Assembly (NCBI GenBank): GCA_903813345.2
Contig: CAIIXF020000001.1
Span: 60,219,885-60,283,884, forward strand
DNA length: 64,000 nucleotides
Direction: 5' to 3'
Source of the DNA: Owenia fusiformis
Lineage: Eukaryota > Annelida > Polychaeta > Sabellida > Oweniidae
The notes below the pieces were generated by a model. It ran no database searches. It was not told where the DNA came from and saw only the letters and a list, made by a program, of their open reading frames with translations. Each line of letters starts with the position of its first letter. The first letter of the stretch is position 1. The position numbers and the translations under genes are program-made. Shown one piece after another: positions 1 to 11,300 of this stretch.

Positions 1-179
1 GATGTTTATGATAACACGCTCATAGGAAGTGAATGGAAATTTCTACTATTTGTGCCGTCAGCTGATACCATGTCGGATATTGAGGTGAATCATTAAACCA
101 AATAATAAACAAGAGACGGAACTCAGAATTTCATACTGAAAAAATTAAATATTTATCGAAACAGGTTTTAAAAGCTCAA

Positions 180-345
180 AGGATTCATGAGAGTTTCTCA
201 CATCAGGCTAAATAAATGAAAACAACAGGCAAATTTAATGGAAATCATACATTTAACATGGAAAAGTTGAAAAGTCCAGATTTTGTGAAACAACCAGTGA
301 AATTTGCATGTTGATTGCTGCTAATGGAACCCCTGCAAGCGAGAG
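180..345 (+). repeat. Dispersed repeat, copy 1
   Basis: The segment GAAAACAACAGGCAAATTTA with AACATGGAAAAGTTGAAAAG and a TGCTGCTAATGGAACCC end is matched at 21628-21795 with about 85% identity by eye. The family is unknown and has no ORF. Confidence 0.7.
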
Positions 346-764
346 ATTATTCTCATTTGATGACATGATCAGTTAGCACACCATTTATTTAGCAGGCATC
401 AATATTGCCAATTTGCAAGAGGTACCTGAACCCCTCCCTCTTTTTTAAATAAACTATTTTTATGCAAAATGTGCTGATGTGACTAATAGAAAAATGTGAC
501 AACAATGATATGGCCTGATTTTTAATCTCAAATCTTAAACTTACTTCATACATCTTAGTAGACTGATACTTCCTCGTTCATTACCATTAAGAGGGATGGC
601 TGATGTGCCAAATGTCCGCACACATGTCTGCATGTAGGGGGAACATTGTGGAATGAACCTTAATGTTGAACCAGATGACTGAAGACGGGTTTTAACAACT
701 TCAAGAGGACATGTTAAAACAGCTCCAGCAGTACCACCAATTCTGAAAGTAGATTAAAACAAGG
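346..764. other. No gene or recognised repeat
   Basis: AT-rich DNA with stop codons in all frames. I see nothing beyond a short pyrimidine run near 432. Confidence 0.5.
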
Positions 765-829
765 CATTAACATGACAAAATGTCACCACCTAAAACAATT
801 TGGTCAATTTAAAGCAAGTTGGAAAATAC

Positions 830-2200
830 CTTTTGACCTTAAGAAGGTTTTTGAAGATTTGAGCTTCTGGGATCTTGTAGATGATTTTGAAAAAAGAAAT
901 TGTTCAATCTGAAGCAAGTTGAAAAAATACCTCTTTGACTTTTTTTGACATTGAGAAGGTCATTGAAGGTCAAATGTCAAATGTAAAGTCAGATTTGAAC
1001 TTCTGAGAACATGTAGATGATTTTGAAAAAAAAATTAGGTAAATTTGAAGCAAGATGAAAAAAGACCTTTTTGACCTTGAAAAGGTCATTGAAGGTCAAA
1101 TGTCAAATCTTAAGTCAGATTTGAACTTCTGAACACATGTAGATGATTTTGAAAAAAAATTAGTCAATTTGAAGCAAGTTGAAAAAAGACCTTTTTGACC
1201 TTGAGAAGGTCATTGAAGGTCAAAGGTCAAATCTAAAGTCAGATTTGAACTTCTGAGAACTTGTAAAGTCAAATTTGAACTTCTGAAAAGATGTAGATGA
1301 TTTTGAAAAAAAAATTTGGTCAATTTGAAGCAAGTTGAAAACAGACCTTTTTTGACCTTTTTTGACCTTGAGAAGGTCATTAAAGGTCAAATGTCAAATC
1401 TAAAGTCAGATCTGAAGGTCAAATGTCAAATCTAAAGTCAGATTTGAATTTCTGAGAACATGTAGATGATTTTGAAAAAAAAATTTAGTCAATTTGAAGC
1501 AAGATGAAAAAATACCTTTTTGACCTTTTTTGACATTGAGAAGGTCATTGAAGGTCAAATGTCAAATCTTAAGTCAGATTTGAATTTCTGAGAACATGGA
1601 GATGATTTTGAAAAAAAAATTTAGTCAATTTGAAGCAAGTTGAAAAAAGACCTTTTTTGACTTTGAGAAGGTCATTGAAGGTCAAATGTCAAATCTTAAG
1701 TCAAATCTAAAGTCAGATTTGAATTTCTGAGAACACGTAGATGATTTTGAAATTTTTTTTTAGTCAATTTGAAGCAAGTTGAAAACAGACCTTTTTTGAC
1801 CTTGAGAAGGTCATTGAAGGTCAAATGTCAAATCTTAAGTCAAATCTTAAGTCCGATTTGAATTTCTGAGAACACGTAGATGATTTTGAAAAAAAAATTT
1901 AGTCAATTTGAAGCAAGTTGAAAACAGACCTTTTTGACCTTTTTTGACCTTGAGAAGGTCATTGAAGGTCAAATGTCAAATTTAAGGTCAGATTTGAAGG
2001 TCAAATGTCAAATCTAAAGTCAGATTTGAATTTCTGAGAACATGTAGATGATTTTGAAAAAAAATTTAGTCAATGTGAAGCAAGTTGAAAAAAGACCTTT
2101 TTGACCTTGAGAAGGTCATTGAAGGTCAAATGTCAAATCTAAAGTCAGATTTGAACTTCTGAGAACAAGTAGATGATTTAGAAAAAAATTGAAGTCAGTC
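830..2200 (+). repeat. Satellite array, 125-165-bp unit, about 10 copies
   Basis: The landmark TGTAGATGATTTTGAAAAAA recurs near 876, 1012, 1138, 1277, 1460, 1597, 1736, 1877, 2041 and 2169. Each unit includes the hairpin-prone TGACCTTGAGAAGGTCATTG and AAGGTCAAATGTCAAATCT. Units vary by short internal duplications. It is noncoding. Confidence 0.92.
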
Positions 2201-2239
2201 TAAACAGTATTTGTTAAGTTATAGGAAGTTGTAAGAAAT

Positions 2240-2305
2240 TGTTACAGACGCCGGACGCCAACCGCCGGACGCCGGACGCCAACCTCCAACCGCCGGACGC
2301 CGTCA
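2240..2305 (+). repeat. GC-rich (CCGGACGCCAAC)n short repeat
   Basis: Five or six degenerate copies of CCGGACGCC alternate with AACC in otherwise AT-rich DNA. The same spot is single-copy in the related elements at 14100 and 15450. Confidence 0.8.
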
Positions 2306-2353
2306 CAAAAAAACGGAGACCATAACAATATGTCACCACTTTTGGTGGTGACA

Positions 2354-3330
2354 TAATAAAAATTGTATGGAAAACTGTTATTATGTACCACAAAGTCCAC
2401 ACATAGCATATCAAGTAGAGAAAACCATAATTCAAAATTTGCTTCTTGTATTAGTATATAAGCATATAAATCACTTTTCAATAATCATTTTATATTCTGA
2501 CTTTATATTGTTTTAATATGAACATACAGTGAGTGAGTATATACAATATTATGTATATGAATCTTTAGAGGCAGTAGGGGCAGTGTCTGTCCTGATAGGA
2601 TCATAAAAGCATAATAATTAGAGTCCCTCTCCCTCCTTTTGATATTTATGCATAGATGTACATGTTGTTCATCCATCTACTGGCGTGATGTGCCATAGTC
2701 GTACATCAATACAACAGCAATTTCCAGGAGTAAACATTGATGCACATCGGGAAAAGGTTGGAGAAAAAGTAAACTAAAATACCGAACGTAAATGCATTAA
2801 AATTAAAATGCTGGAAAATAAGCAATAATACTTCGGTACTTCCAGTAACGATGTAGTGAAAATAAGTAAAAATTGGAGGTCATTGGTTAATTTAGGCAAA
2901 CTATTAACATTTCAAAGTGAAAAATATCAAAGAACATTGGAAAATAAACAAAGAAATGAGAAATGTAAGATTTTTTTTTTGAAACATCGATGTTTTGTTT
3001 CGGACATCAATGCATCGCCAGAATCACCTTTGGCGATATATCACGATGTATTGATTAATTGCTCCTACATTGTGGTGTCATTCCAAGACTGTATGCAGAA
3101 ATGAATTATTAACTGTACAGTCAGAAATTTGAAAAAAATTTGAAAAAAAAATGCTATGAATCTAATTGGCTGCCTTTGTTCAAATAACGAAACAACGCTC
3201 ATGTCAAGTGACAAGAAATTCCCTCTTATGGCGGTTACATCAAATTGTGTTCAATTCTGACAGTTGGTTGTTCAGTTGATTTTCTCCTACCCATAAGTTG
3301 GTCTCAGGACTCAGATACATGTATATATAT
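2354..3330. other. No supported gene
   Basis: AT-rich sequence with only short ORFs lacking splice context or recognisable residues. It holds small homopolymer runs (poly-T near 2971) and nothing else I can support. Confidence 0.5.
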
Positions 3331-3454
3331 ATAAGCATTTATAATGGAGCAAGATTGTCGAGAAACAACAAAAGATCTGAAAAACTGAGTGAGAGTTTAC
3401 TTCCTGCGAAAGCTATTTGGATTTTGATATAATAGCTTTCCCACGGAGCATTTG

Positions 3455-3710
3455 GACAGCTGAATGATTGTGAACGATCAAGACTTGTAAATTGTTCATC
3501 GAGTGAATGTTTTTTAGACCTATTTCCAATATGGCGGTTTGCTAGGAGCGAGATACGCAACGAATGAAATGAATTTTGAGAATTAGTTAGGTTCGGACAA
3601 CCTCTGGAGATTTACGAAAATGTCCGAGCAGAAAACGCCATATTGGAATTTGGCAGTAAAAACATTCACTCGACTAACAATTACAAGTCTTGATCGAAAA
3701 GGAAGTACTT
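3455..3710. repeat. Inverted repeat, arms about 80 bp
   Basis: The left arm contains GATCAAGACTTGTAAATTGT, TCGAGTGAATGTTTTT and CCAATATGGCG (about 3476-3537). The right arm (about 3632-3698) is its reverse complement, with CGCCATATTGG, AAAAACATTCACTCGA and ACAAGTCTTGATC. It is probably a degraded fold-back transposon. Confidence 0.75.
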
Positions 3711-3833
3711 CAGCGCTCCAATACTTACACGAATTGATGATACTGATGTAAGACACAGTTAGAGACCAAAAGTAAGCCGCGGATCGACTTAATTCGATTT
3801 CAAAGGTCACTATTGATCAGCTGTTCACTTCCC

Positions 3834-3878
3834 CTTTGAGAGCCATGAGTTTCAAAATCTAACATGGCTCTCGAAGTG
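3834..3878. repeat. Small hairpin
   Basis: GAGAGCCATG is followed 16 nt later by CATGGCTCTC, a perfect 10-bp stem. There is no T-tract or gene context to suggest a function. Confidence 0.6.
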
Positions 3879-3880
3879 AG

Positions 3881-4738
3881 TAAAGTGAGAGTATGAGGCA
3901 ATCATAGTGTAGAATTGCAAAAGTTACTGTATCTATTGCAGATTGACAAGGTCTAAACAGAGATGTCTCTGGTCTAAATCACATGTTCCAAATGTACCAG
4001 TTGATCATTACTGGACATACCGACTGACAGATATTTATATTATACCATTATTTATCTTGATCTAGGCCACAATGCCTGACATTGACATGGGGGGGCGAGG
4101 GGGGGGGGTGACTAACTCCCCGTGGTCCAAGCCTCACAATATTTGAAAATAAATTTGTCCCACTTTTCTTCTCATTTTGGGCTATTTGAGTGATACAACT
4201 GAAAAGATATACAGTTCCACAGTTGATCATGGAATAAATGATTTCGATTATTACAATGTGTGTCAAATTAAACTGATAAATTGACGGTAGTCTAATATAA
4301 AAAAAAATACACCGGCTGAAAATCAAGGCCGGTTGGCTTATGACAAGTTATGTAAGCTAGAATTAGGTCAACTTCACTTGACTCAATTTCTTGTGGTTCC
4401 AAATGATTTGTTCATTGTAAAAAACGATGTAAAGTTGAACTCACCCTCCGGCGATCAAATGAACTATACTTTTATCACTTGCCATCGATGGAACAGCGTT
4501 GTTTTCTTCATTTATTGTGCAGAATATATTTCACGTCTTCTCTCTACATAAATGATCTGGATCTGATTGTGTATTTTCCACCATGACCCATTCACGTGAA
4601 AGTAACAAATATGCGTTGATTGGTTGATCTCAAGGACGTTCTCAGTGTGGTTTCGTTCAGTACATTATGACATATTTAAATTCCCGGGCCCGTGTCAATA
4701 AGACTTTTCTCTCACAAAGTCGGCTGAGCCCTTCGTAC
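3881..4738. other. No supported gene
   Basis: Contains a G-rich run near 4090 and short ORFs of no recognised type. No repeat copy was noticed. Confidence 0.45.
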
Positions 4739-4743
4739 TATGG

Positions 4744-5581
4744 CAGTGGCGGATCCGGGGGCATGGGGCTAAGTTGGGCCCAGAAAAAAAAATTGGGCTC
4801 AAAAAATATTTTGTCCCAAAAAGTGTGGCTTTTGGTCATTACTGGGCCTTCTAAGGCCTTATTTTTTTGTTTCAGGCCACATTTTGAAGAAAATGGGCCT
4901 CAAAATTTCAAAATTTGGGCCCACTTTTCAGTTTAAGGGGCCCACATTTTTTTCGAGGTCTCCTCTGCCGAAGGCAGCGCAAAGTAGGAGCGTAGCGACT
5001 ACTTTGCGGGAGACCTCGAACCATTGATCACGTTTGCTCCTGTAATTATTCACTTCTTCACCTCTTTAAAATGTGATTTCAATTAGTTGATCAAATTTTC
5101 GGACTCTGACCTCAAATTCAAATATTAATATTTATAAGAAAAAATACTGACTCATTATTATATTTTTAAAAGTCTTAAATAAAGTGAAATGAAGCCAAAA
5201 TCAGCTAAAATTATGCAATGTCGTAAAATGGCGTGACTGGAATATGATGCAATCACCTGTGACGTCAGACATGTATTGCCGCATCAACAACTAAACAAAC
5301 AATTAATATAGACTTCACTGATTGGTTTAAAGATTCTTCGCATCATTTGTGACGTCATAAACATGTTACCCAACCAACAACTAAACAAATAACAAATAGG
5401 CATATAGGTTCGTTCAGTGCAACGCTCTTGAATCAGTTATAAACAGGATAATCAACAGATATATGAGAGAGTCAGGCATTTTTTTGACTTGGAGACCTCG
5501 ACTCGAGGAGTTTGCTGCATTTTCTTGTTTACTCTGACCTGAAATTTGGCCCCCCCTTGTTGGTTCATGGATCCGCCCCTG
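4744..5581. mobile_element. 838-bp TIR element with CAGNGGCGGATCC ends
   Basis: The left end is CAGTGGCGGATCC (4744-4756) and the right end is GGATCCGCCCCTG (5569-5581), an inverted pair with one mismatch. Both are bordered by TATGG (4739-4743 and 5582-5586). This terminal sequence is common on non-autonomous DNA transposons of marine invertebrates. Inside are a polyG/polyA-rich start, a nested hairpin (4955-5020) and no transposase. Confidence 0.7.
4953..5022. repeat. Nested double hairpin
   Basis: TCGAGGTCTCC and GGAGACCTCGA form the outer stem. CGCAAAGTAG and CTACTTTGCG form an inner stem around GAGCGTAGCGA. Further copies of GGAGACCTCGACTCGAGGAG lie at about 5491-5510, so this may be the end of a smaller element inside the TIR element. 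Confidence 0.75.
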
Positions 5582-5586
5582 TATGG

Positions 5587-6095
5587 CATGTATGGTACAG
5601 GTTAGAAACATTCCTGAGACTTCCAGTTCAAGCAAAAGCTTAATCACACATCACTGTTAGTTCTATGTTAATCTGTGATGTCATTAACATGTTACCTTAA
5701 CAACAAAAAAGAGGAGGGAAAACCCCATGATTCAATTGATGACATACGATTTCCTCCTTCGCGCACCTCCTTTCCCGGAAGTTCTTACCCTCCATCTTGG
5801 TTTTCAAAGTTTTCAAATTGACCTAGTTTTAAACCAATCAACGATCGACTCGCTAAACCAATCAGCAACGATGTCATCTCAATACAGATTTACATTATAA
5901 GCGTATGTCATCTTTGAACCCTGGGATTTCTCCCCCTCTGACAACAAAACAAGCATTTACTTTCATTTACTGTCTATCCTTGGTCTTTTCATAAAAAGTG
6001 GATCAGTTTTCTCAACATGGCCTGAATATTTTTATACTGAAATTTTCATCACTGGAATGATGAAAATCAAAATGATTCTATTTGCATCTACATTG
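5587..6095. other. No supported gene
   Basis: Unremarkable AT-rich DNA. No ORF of interest and no repeat match noticed. Confidence 0.45.
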
Positions 6096-6846
6096 TACAG
6101 GGTGTTAAAAAAAACGCAACCCAAAGAAATCGCTATATCTTGGAAAATACTAGTCCAATTGTGTTCATTTTTTCAGGAAGGAAAGAAGAGACTGTGTATG
6201 TATAGCTCATGTTGTAAGTTAGTTGTAAAACATGATGCCTTGGACAAATGCTCAAAAGACATTAGTATTGGAAAGATACGAAAAACGCAGTCAGAGACAA
6301 CTGCCACAGCAATAAAACCAAATAACTTTCTAACCTTAGTGTTTTGGCTATTCAAATTTGGCACAAATCATCTTCATTCAATGTATGATTAATCTGTAGA
6401 TTGAAATCAAAATCACTCCCGGGACTTTACAGTTTTGGTCGAAATGCTTTCAAAACCCAGTCAAACACCCTGGTTCAGCCAGACTTAAGAAGGCATTTTG
6501 ACCATGACTGTAAAGTCCCTGGAGTGATTTTAATGAAACTCCCCCAATTCACTACACATTATATGAAGATAATTTGTGGTGAATCTGAAGTGCCAAAACA
6601 CCATGGTTAGAAAGTTATTAGGGTTTATTGCTCTGGCAGTCACCTCTGGTTGCGTTTTTCGTATCTTTGCCAATACTAATGTCTTTTGAGAAGGTGTCCA
6701 AGGCATCATGTTTTACAACTAACTAACAGCAGGAGCTATACACACATAGTCTCTTCTTTCTTTCCTGAAAAAATGAACACAATTGGACTAGTATTTTCCA
6801 AGATATAGCGATTTCTTTGGGTTGTGTTTTTTTTTAACACCCTGTA
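6096..6846. mobile_element. 751-bp near-complete palindrome (fold-back MITE)
   Basis: It starts TACAGGGTGTTAAAAAAAAC and ends with the reverse complement AACACCCTGTA. The arms pair over nearly their full length. CGCAACCCAAAGAAATCGC pairs with GCGATTTCTTTGGGTTG, AACTTTCTAACC near 6329 pairs with GGTTAGAAAGTT near 6606, and AATCACTCCCGGGACTTTAC near 6410 pairs with GTAAAGTCCCTGGAGTGATT near 6511. The terminal TA suggests a Tc1/mariner-like target. ORFs inside are artefacts. Confidence 0.88.
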
Positions 6847-8036
6847 CATGTTTCTATTTGTATATCTGTATATTCTACTCTTTTGAGAAATTGAACATTG
6901 ATATATTTGACCTCCAAAGTTCAATTAAGAAACAAAAGTGGTCCTTCCTCTATATTTTTCAGATGATGATGTTACCATTAAAATCGAAAAAACTATTAAT
7001 GTAGTTTGAATCTGACAACTTTGCAATGTTACATGTATCATTAAAATTGCTGTCTAATATATATTATAGTGTGTGTATTCGATCATGTCAAATCAAATGT
7101 ACCTACTTGTGTCATGTACTGTATGCTTTAGATAAATTATTTCTAACATTTACACATTAATAAGGCATTATATTTTATATACATTATATATTATGAGACA
7201 AGAATAAAGCTGAAAGTAAAGCCAAGGATATAGCACAATAAAAAAGAAAAATGATTTTTTAATCTTTTATACAACTGATTGAACTGAACATTCCCTGGTC
7301 TCACATAAAGATGGCATTGGTGGTATTTTATATCTTCAGTTCTGCCATCTTTTTATCAACCTAACATACATGTTGACTAGCTTTCTATTAGGACATTTTT
7401 TCTTTACATCAGCTGCAACTTGAACTAACTGCCACCTCATAATTGCATTAATAAAGCAATTATCATGCCTTAATTCAACAAAACAATGAAAACATAACTT
7501 GAACCATCAAAAGACAATGTTGCAAACCTTCTTCAATATTAGATTGAAGAAATTGCTTACATATCATTCACCACATACTGTAGCTAATGAACTATTAGAA
7601 TCTATAAGACATGCATGCCATCCTTGAAATCTGCACATCCCATGCTGCTTACTTAAGTGATATCTTTCAAACCTTGATATTTTCAGAGAGAATCTTATTT
7701 CAAAGACACAACAACTTTGAATTCTGTCATGTGCCTTATGGGCATGTAGTCACTAGTTAGGCTGTCTCTACCCCGAAACACAAAATGCAACATTGAATGA
7801 TACTAAACTATCATTTTTATAACCTAAGGAGTAGCACTTAATTAGAGTATAATTTGTAATGGACTGAACTAGACTAGACTTGTAGGAAACGTAAACGTTG
7901 ATGTATTCCACTCGCACAGTTTGAGGACTTCACGGCTTACAATGCAGTTCCTCAATTTGTTACATTTCTGAACCATTAATTAATTCTGCAATTCTCTTAG
8001 ATCTAAAACAAATCATTTTTGTAATTGCTCATTAAA
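6847..8036. other. CDKAL1 3' flank, no gene
   Basis: AT-rich intergenic DNA downstream of CDKAL1. No ORF, RNA gene or repeat that I can name. Confidence 0.45.
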
Positions 8037-8054
8037 TTTATTTATAGATTTATT
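8037..8054 (-). promoter_or_regulatory. Candidate polyadenylation signals of CDKAL1
   Basis: Two AATAAA hexamers on the minus strand (8049-8054 and 8037-8042) lie 50-70 nt past the CDKAL1 stop codon. This is a normal distance for a short 3' UTR. The cleavage site itself is not visible. Confidence 0.4.
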
Positions 8055-8103
8055 TATCATGATTTATTATAACTTTCCAATGAAACCCAATTTTCAAAAT
8101 TGT

Positions 8104-8391
8104 TTAATATATGAGTGAACTAAAAGTCTGTTTCAGTCTCAGAAGTATTGCTACTAGAAGCACAACGGCTGCGATATTAAAAAATGTCCTCGCTGAAAAT
8201 CTGTCCATTGATTCCTCTCTCTGGGCAATACCCGAGATCTCTCCTTTCTTTAATGGAGGAGGTACAGTCTCAGGACGCATGGCAGTGTCTTTGCTAGAGA
8301 CCAACTTCCCAAAGAGGTAATGTTTCCCCGCTGATGTGATCTCCACTTCGAACATCTTCCCTAGGAGTTCTTCATCTTTTGGGACCAGCAC
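8104..8391 (-). CDS. CDKAL1: CDKAL1 terminal coding exon with membrane anchor
   Basis: This exon encodes [20 protein letters not shown], a charged linker ([11 protein letters not shown] is conserved), and a single C-terminal hydrophobic segment followed by [11 protein letters not shown] and TAA at 8104-8106. The acceptor is AACTCCAG|GTGCTG. Possible minus-strand AATAAA signals lie just downstream (8037-8042 and 8049-8054). Confidence 0.93.
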   Translation of the reverse strand: MLVPKDEELLGKMFEVEITSAGKHYLFGKLVSSKDTAMRPETVPPPLKKGEISGIAQREESMDRFSARTFFNIAAVVLLVAILLRLKQTFSSLIY

Positions 8392-11300
8392 CTGGAGTTA
8401 GAGTCATGAATTGTACACATGAGATTTTGCATATAATGGGAGACATTAACATTCTTGAATCACCCAATCTATGACAATTATGATATTAATTTATTTTTTT
8501 TAAATTGAATAGAACCAATCTTCCATGCAGCTGTATGACTAAGAAAAAATAAACATGTTACCATTTTTTTGTGGTGACATAATTGAAATGAAATCAAGAT
8601 GAAAAAATTGGAAAGTCATACATGTACATGTACTTGCACAGGGTGTCCATAAAGTATCTTTACATTTTACACAGACTTTGTATTGCAATTGTAACGACAC
8701 TATATGGACACCCTGTATATATTATGTAGAGAGCTAATTCCACAAGATCCACTCACTTGATCATATGATTTGTTATGTGCCACATAGTACTCCTTGTCAT
8801 GTGATACTTCTGTTACTAACACCTTCTGTACAAGCCCTACCTGCAACACAATTATGCAAATTAGGAGGTAAATTTATATTTTTCTTTTCATTGGTTAGTC
8901 AACAGTGAACAAAAATAGCAGCATTAAGGGTCAAGGTCACCAATGGTGCTATCAAGTTATGGTAAATAATAAATTCATTACTCAACATTACTTTTTGATC
9001 CTTTTATTCTATGGCAAATTAAAATACTGTCATAAATCATAGCCTGTACAGACCATTATTGCAAAATTTCAAAAATACTTGTATTTCAAAATTTTCAATG
9101 CCATCGAGGGGTCTCTTGAAAGCCCACAATCCCACACCCCTCATTGTACTAGTACCTTGTGGTCATAGGGTTTGTAAGACTGGAAAAGCTCAGATATCTT
9201 CTTGGTTCTTGTCTTCACATGTTTCTTGTCCAGTTGTTGCATTTTAGCTGCAGGGGTGCCAGGACGGGGAAAGAACTGGTTAATGAACAGACTAGGGAAC
9301 TTGTACTCGCGAACTAGACTCATAGACTCCTCAAAATCCTAAAAATTAAAGCATAATATATGTTTGCATTAATCTTTTTTGCATCTTATATTGTTTAATG
9401 AGTATGAAAATGTTAATGTTAACAAGAATGACAAATGATAACTGTTACAAAGTAAGCATGCATTGTATGTACAAACAATGGCAGACAATTGGATGGAGCA
9501 AAAATTAGTTAAACTATGAACGGAAAAATGAAGATGGTAACATATGTGTAAGTAAATTGAAGAACGCAACATAAGTCAATAGACTAGATGTGAGTAGAAA
9601 AAATCTTAATTTATGTCATTAAATATCGTCTAATATTCAAAATTCAGTCAAAGTAAAGTTATGTTTGAAATCTACATGCAAAAGTACTTTTGGAAGTATG
9701 GTTTTGAAAATTGTTTATCAACTTTGGAATTATTTTTTTTGAAAATGTGACTTCTAGTTCGGGAAGATTCCCCAGACTATAAAATGCAGCTATAAAATCA
9801 CAAAATGTGAAATATCTTTTCTTGTAATGGATTGGTAACATTTTTCTTTTACTTAGACATATTTTAAATTGCATAACTATTAGATACATAAGTGTGATAT
9901 GAAAATTGAACTACTTAAACAGATAAATGTTTAAGTTAAAAGGAACTTTCTACTATACCTGTCATGCTATCTGACCCGAACGAACCACTTGGTGGTGAAA
10001 CTGGTGACTACCTACTCGCATCTGAGTTATTGAAGAATGTTACACAAGATAACTGAAAAATGAAGATATGTAACAAACCTCTTCTGTTTCTGTAGGAAAG
10101 CCACATATCACATCAGTTGCTATGGTAACATCAGGCACTCTAGACAATGTAGAAGAAATAAATTAGTTATCTACATCTACATCAATAATCCGCAAACGGC
10201 TAATAAGCCCATTTAAAGCAGATATATAGTTTAACAGTGATATAATTTGAATAGAATACAATTTGAACCTTAACATTTAAAAAATAGATCTACAACTCAT
10301 TTTAAAATGTACACTGAAATCATGTAACACTTCTCCAATAAGGAGGCATCTTCCCCAAGGTCGATGCTCCCGTTCGTAGAAAAGTTGGCCATATTCAAAA
10401 ATCATTTGTATAGAACAAAAACAAATTTTAAGAATGTACCATAGACCTATTGCTAAAATACAACTGAGCCAAATTGTTAAGCTGCTTAGTGACAGAAGAT
10501 TTAAAACTGTGATAAAAATTGTATATATCATATATAAAATAAAGTAAATATAATTGTAATGGCAAAAGGAAACAATCAATGTTGTTAAATGTGCTATATA
10601 CAATTTCACCCTTTGTTCAGTAAAGAGAAAAGTAGTGCCCAAATTGAGTGGTTCTAGAGAAAGCTTGAGGATATTATTCTTTCTGTTTAAACAAAATTGA
10701 TAGCCATCATCTCAACATGTAACTAGAAAAACAGCAACTCCACGGAGTAGCAAATCCTACCGAACAAAACATGTTTTGATAAATAGTGGTCATATAAAAT
10801 TTGAGTCAAATCCTCCCACTGGTATTTGAGTTATCAAAGATTATGTTTGTATGAAACATGGTTGCCATTTTGAAATTCAGCTGTCATCTTTAAATTTTTT
10901 TCTTTAGCAGAGCTCCCGTGTCCCAAGGCATCAACATATAAAATTTAATCCAAATCCGTCAACTGGTACCTGAGTTATCAAGGATTACACATTTAATGAA
11001 AACTGGCGGAGATTTCGATAAATAGCAGCCACCTTGAAAATTTCTTCTCAAGCAGAGCTCCTGAATCTCTGGGCATCAGTATATAAAATTTGAAGTTAAT
11101 CCGTTCACTGGTATTTGAGTTATCAAAGATTACCTTTTTTATGAAAAATGGCAGCCATTTTGAAAGGAGGAAGGAAGTATCAGATTTCAGAAGTCATATG
11201 TTGGATTTTGGCTATTTTCTGAGGATTTAAACAGGTGCATATGTTAGACCAATGCATTACCTCCAGGAAAAGCACTCCTAGAGATGATAAAATAATTTCA

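Larger units (their letters stand above)
765..2353 (+). mobile_element. Non-autonomous element with satellite core ('pearl'-like)
   Basis: The left end ACAAGGCATTAACATG (765 onward) with AAATGTCACCACCT, and the right end, a GACGCC-rich piece and a hairpin ATGTCACCACTTTTGGTGGT (2330-2353), match shorter copies at 14082-14200, 15421-15527 and 19182-19315 (reverse). Here about 10 tandem units of a 125-165-bp repeat separate the two ends. Oyster pearl elements have this architecture, and that resemblance is inference. Confidence 0.65.

Noticed and set aside
830-2200. CRISPR or regulatory array
   Set aside because: The whole unit repeats with no spacers, and it is bounded by transposon ends.
6057-6392. 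111-codon plus-strand ORF
   Set aside because: It lies inside the fold-back palindrome and reflects arm sequence only.
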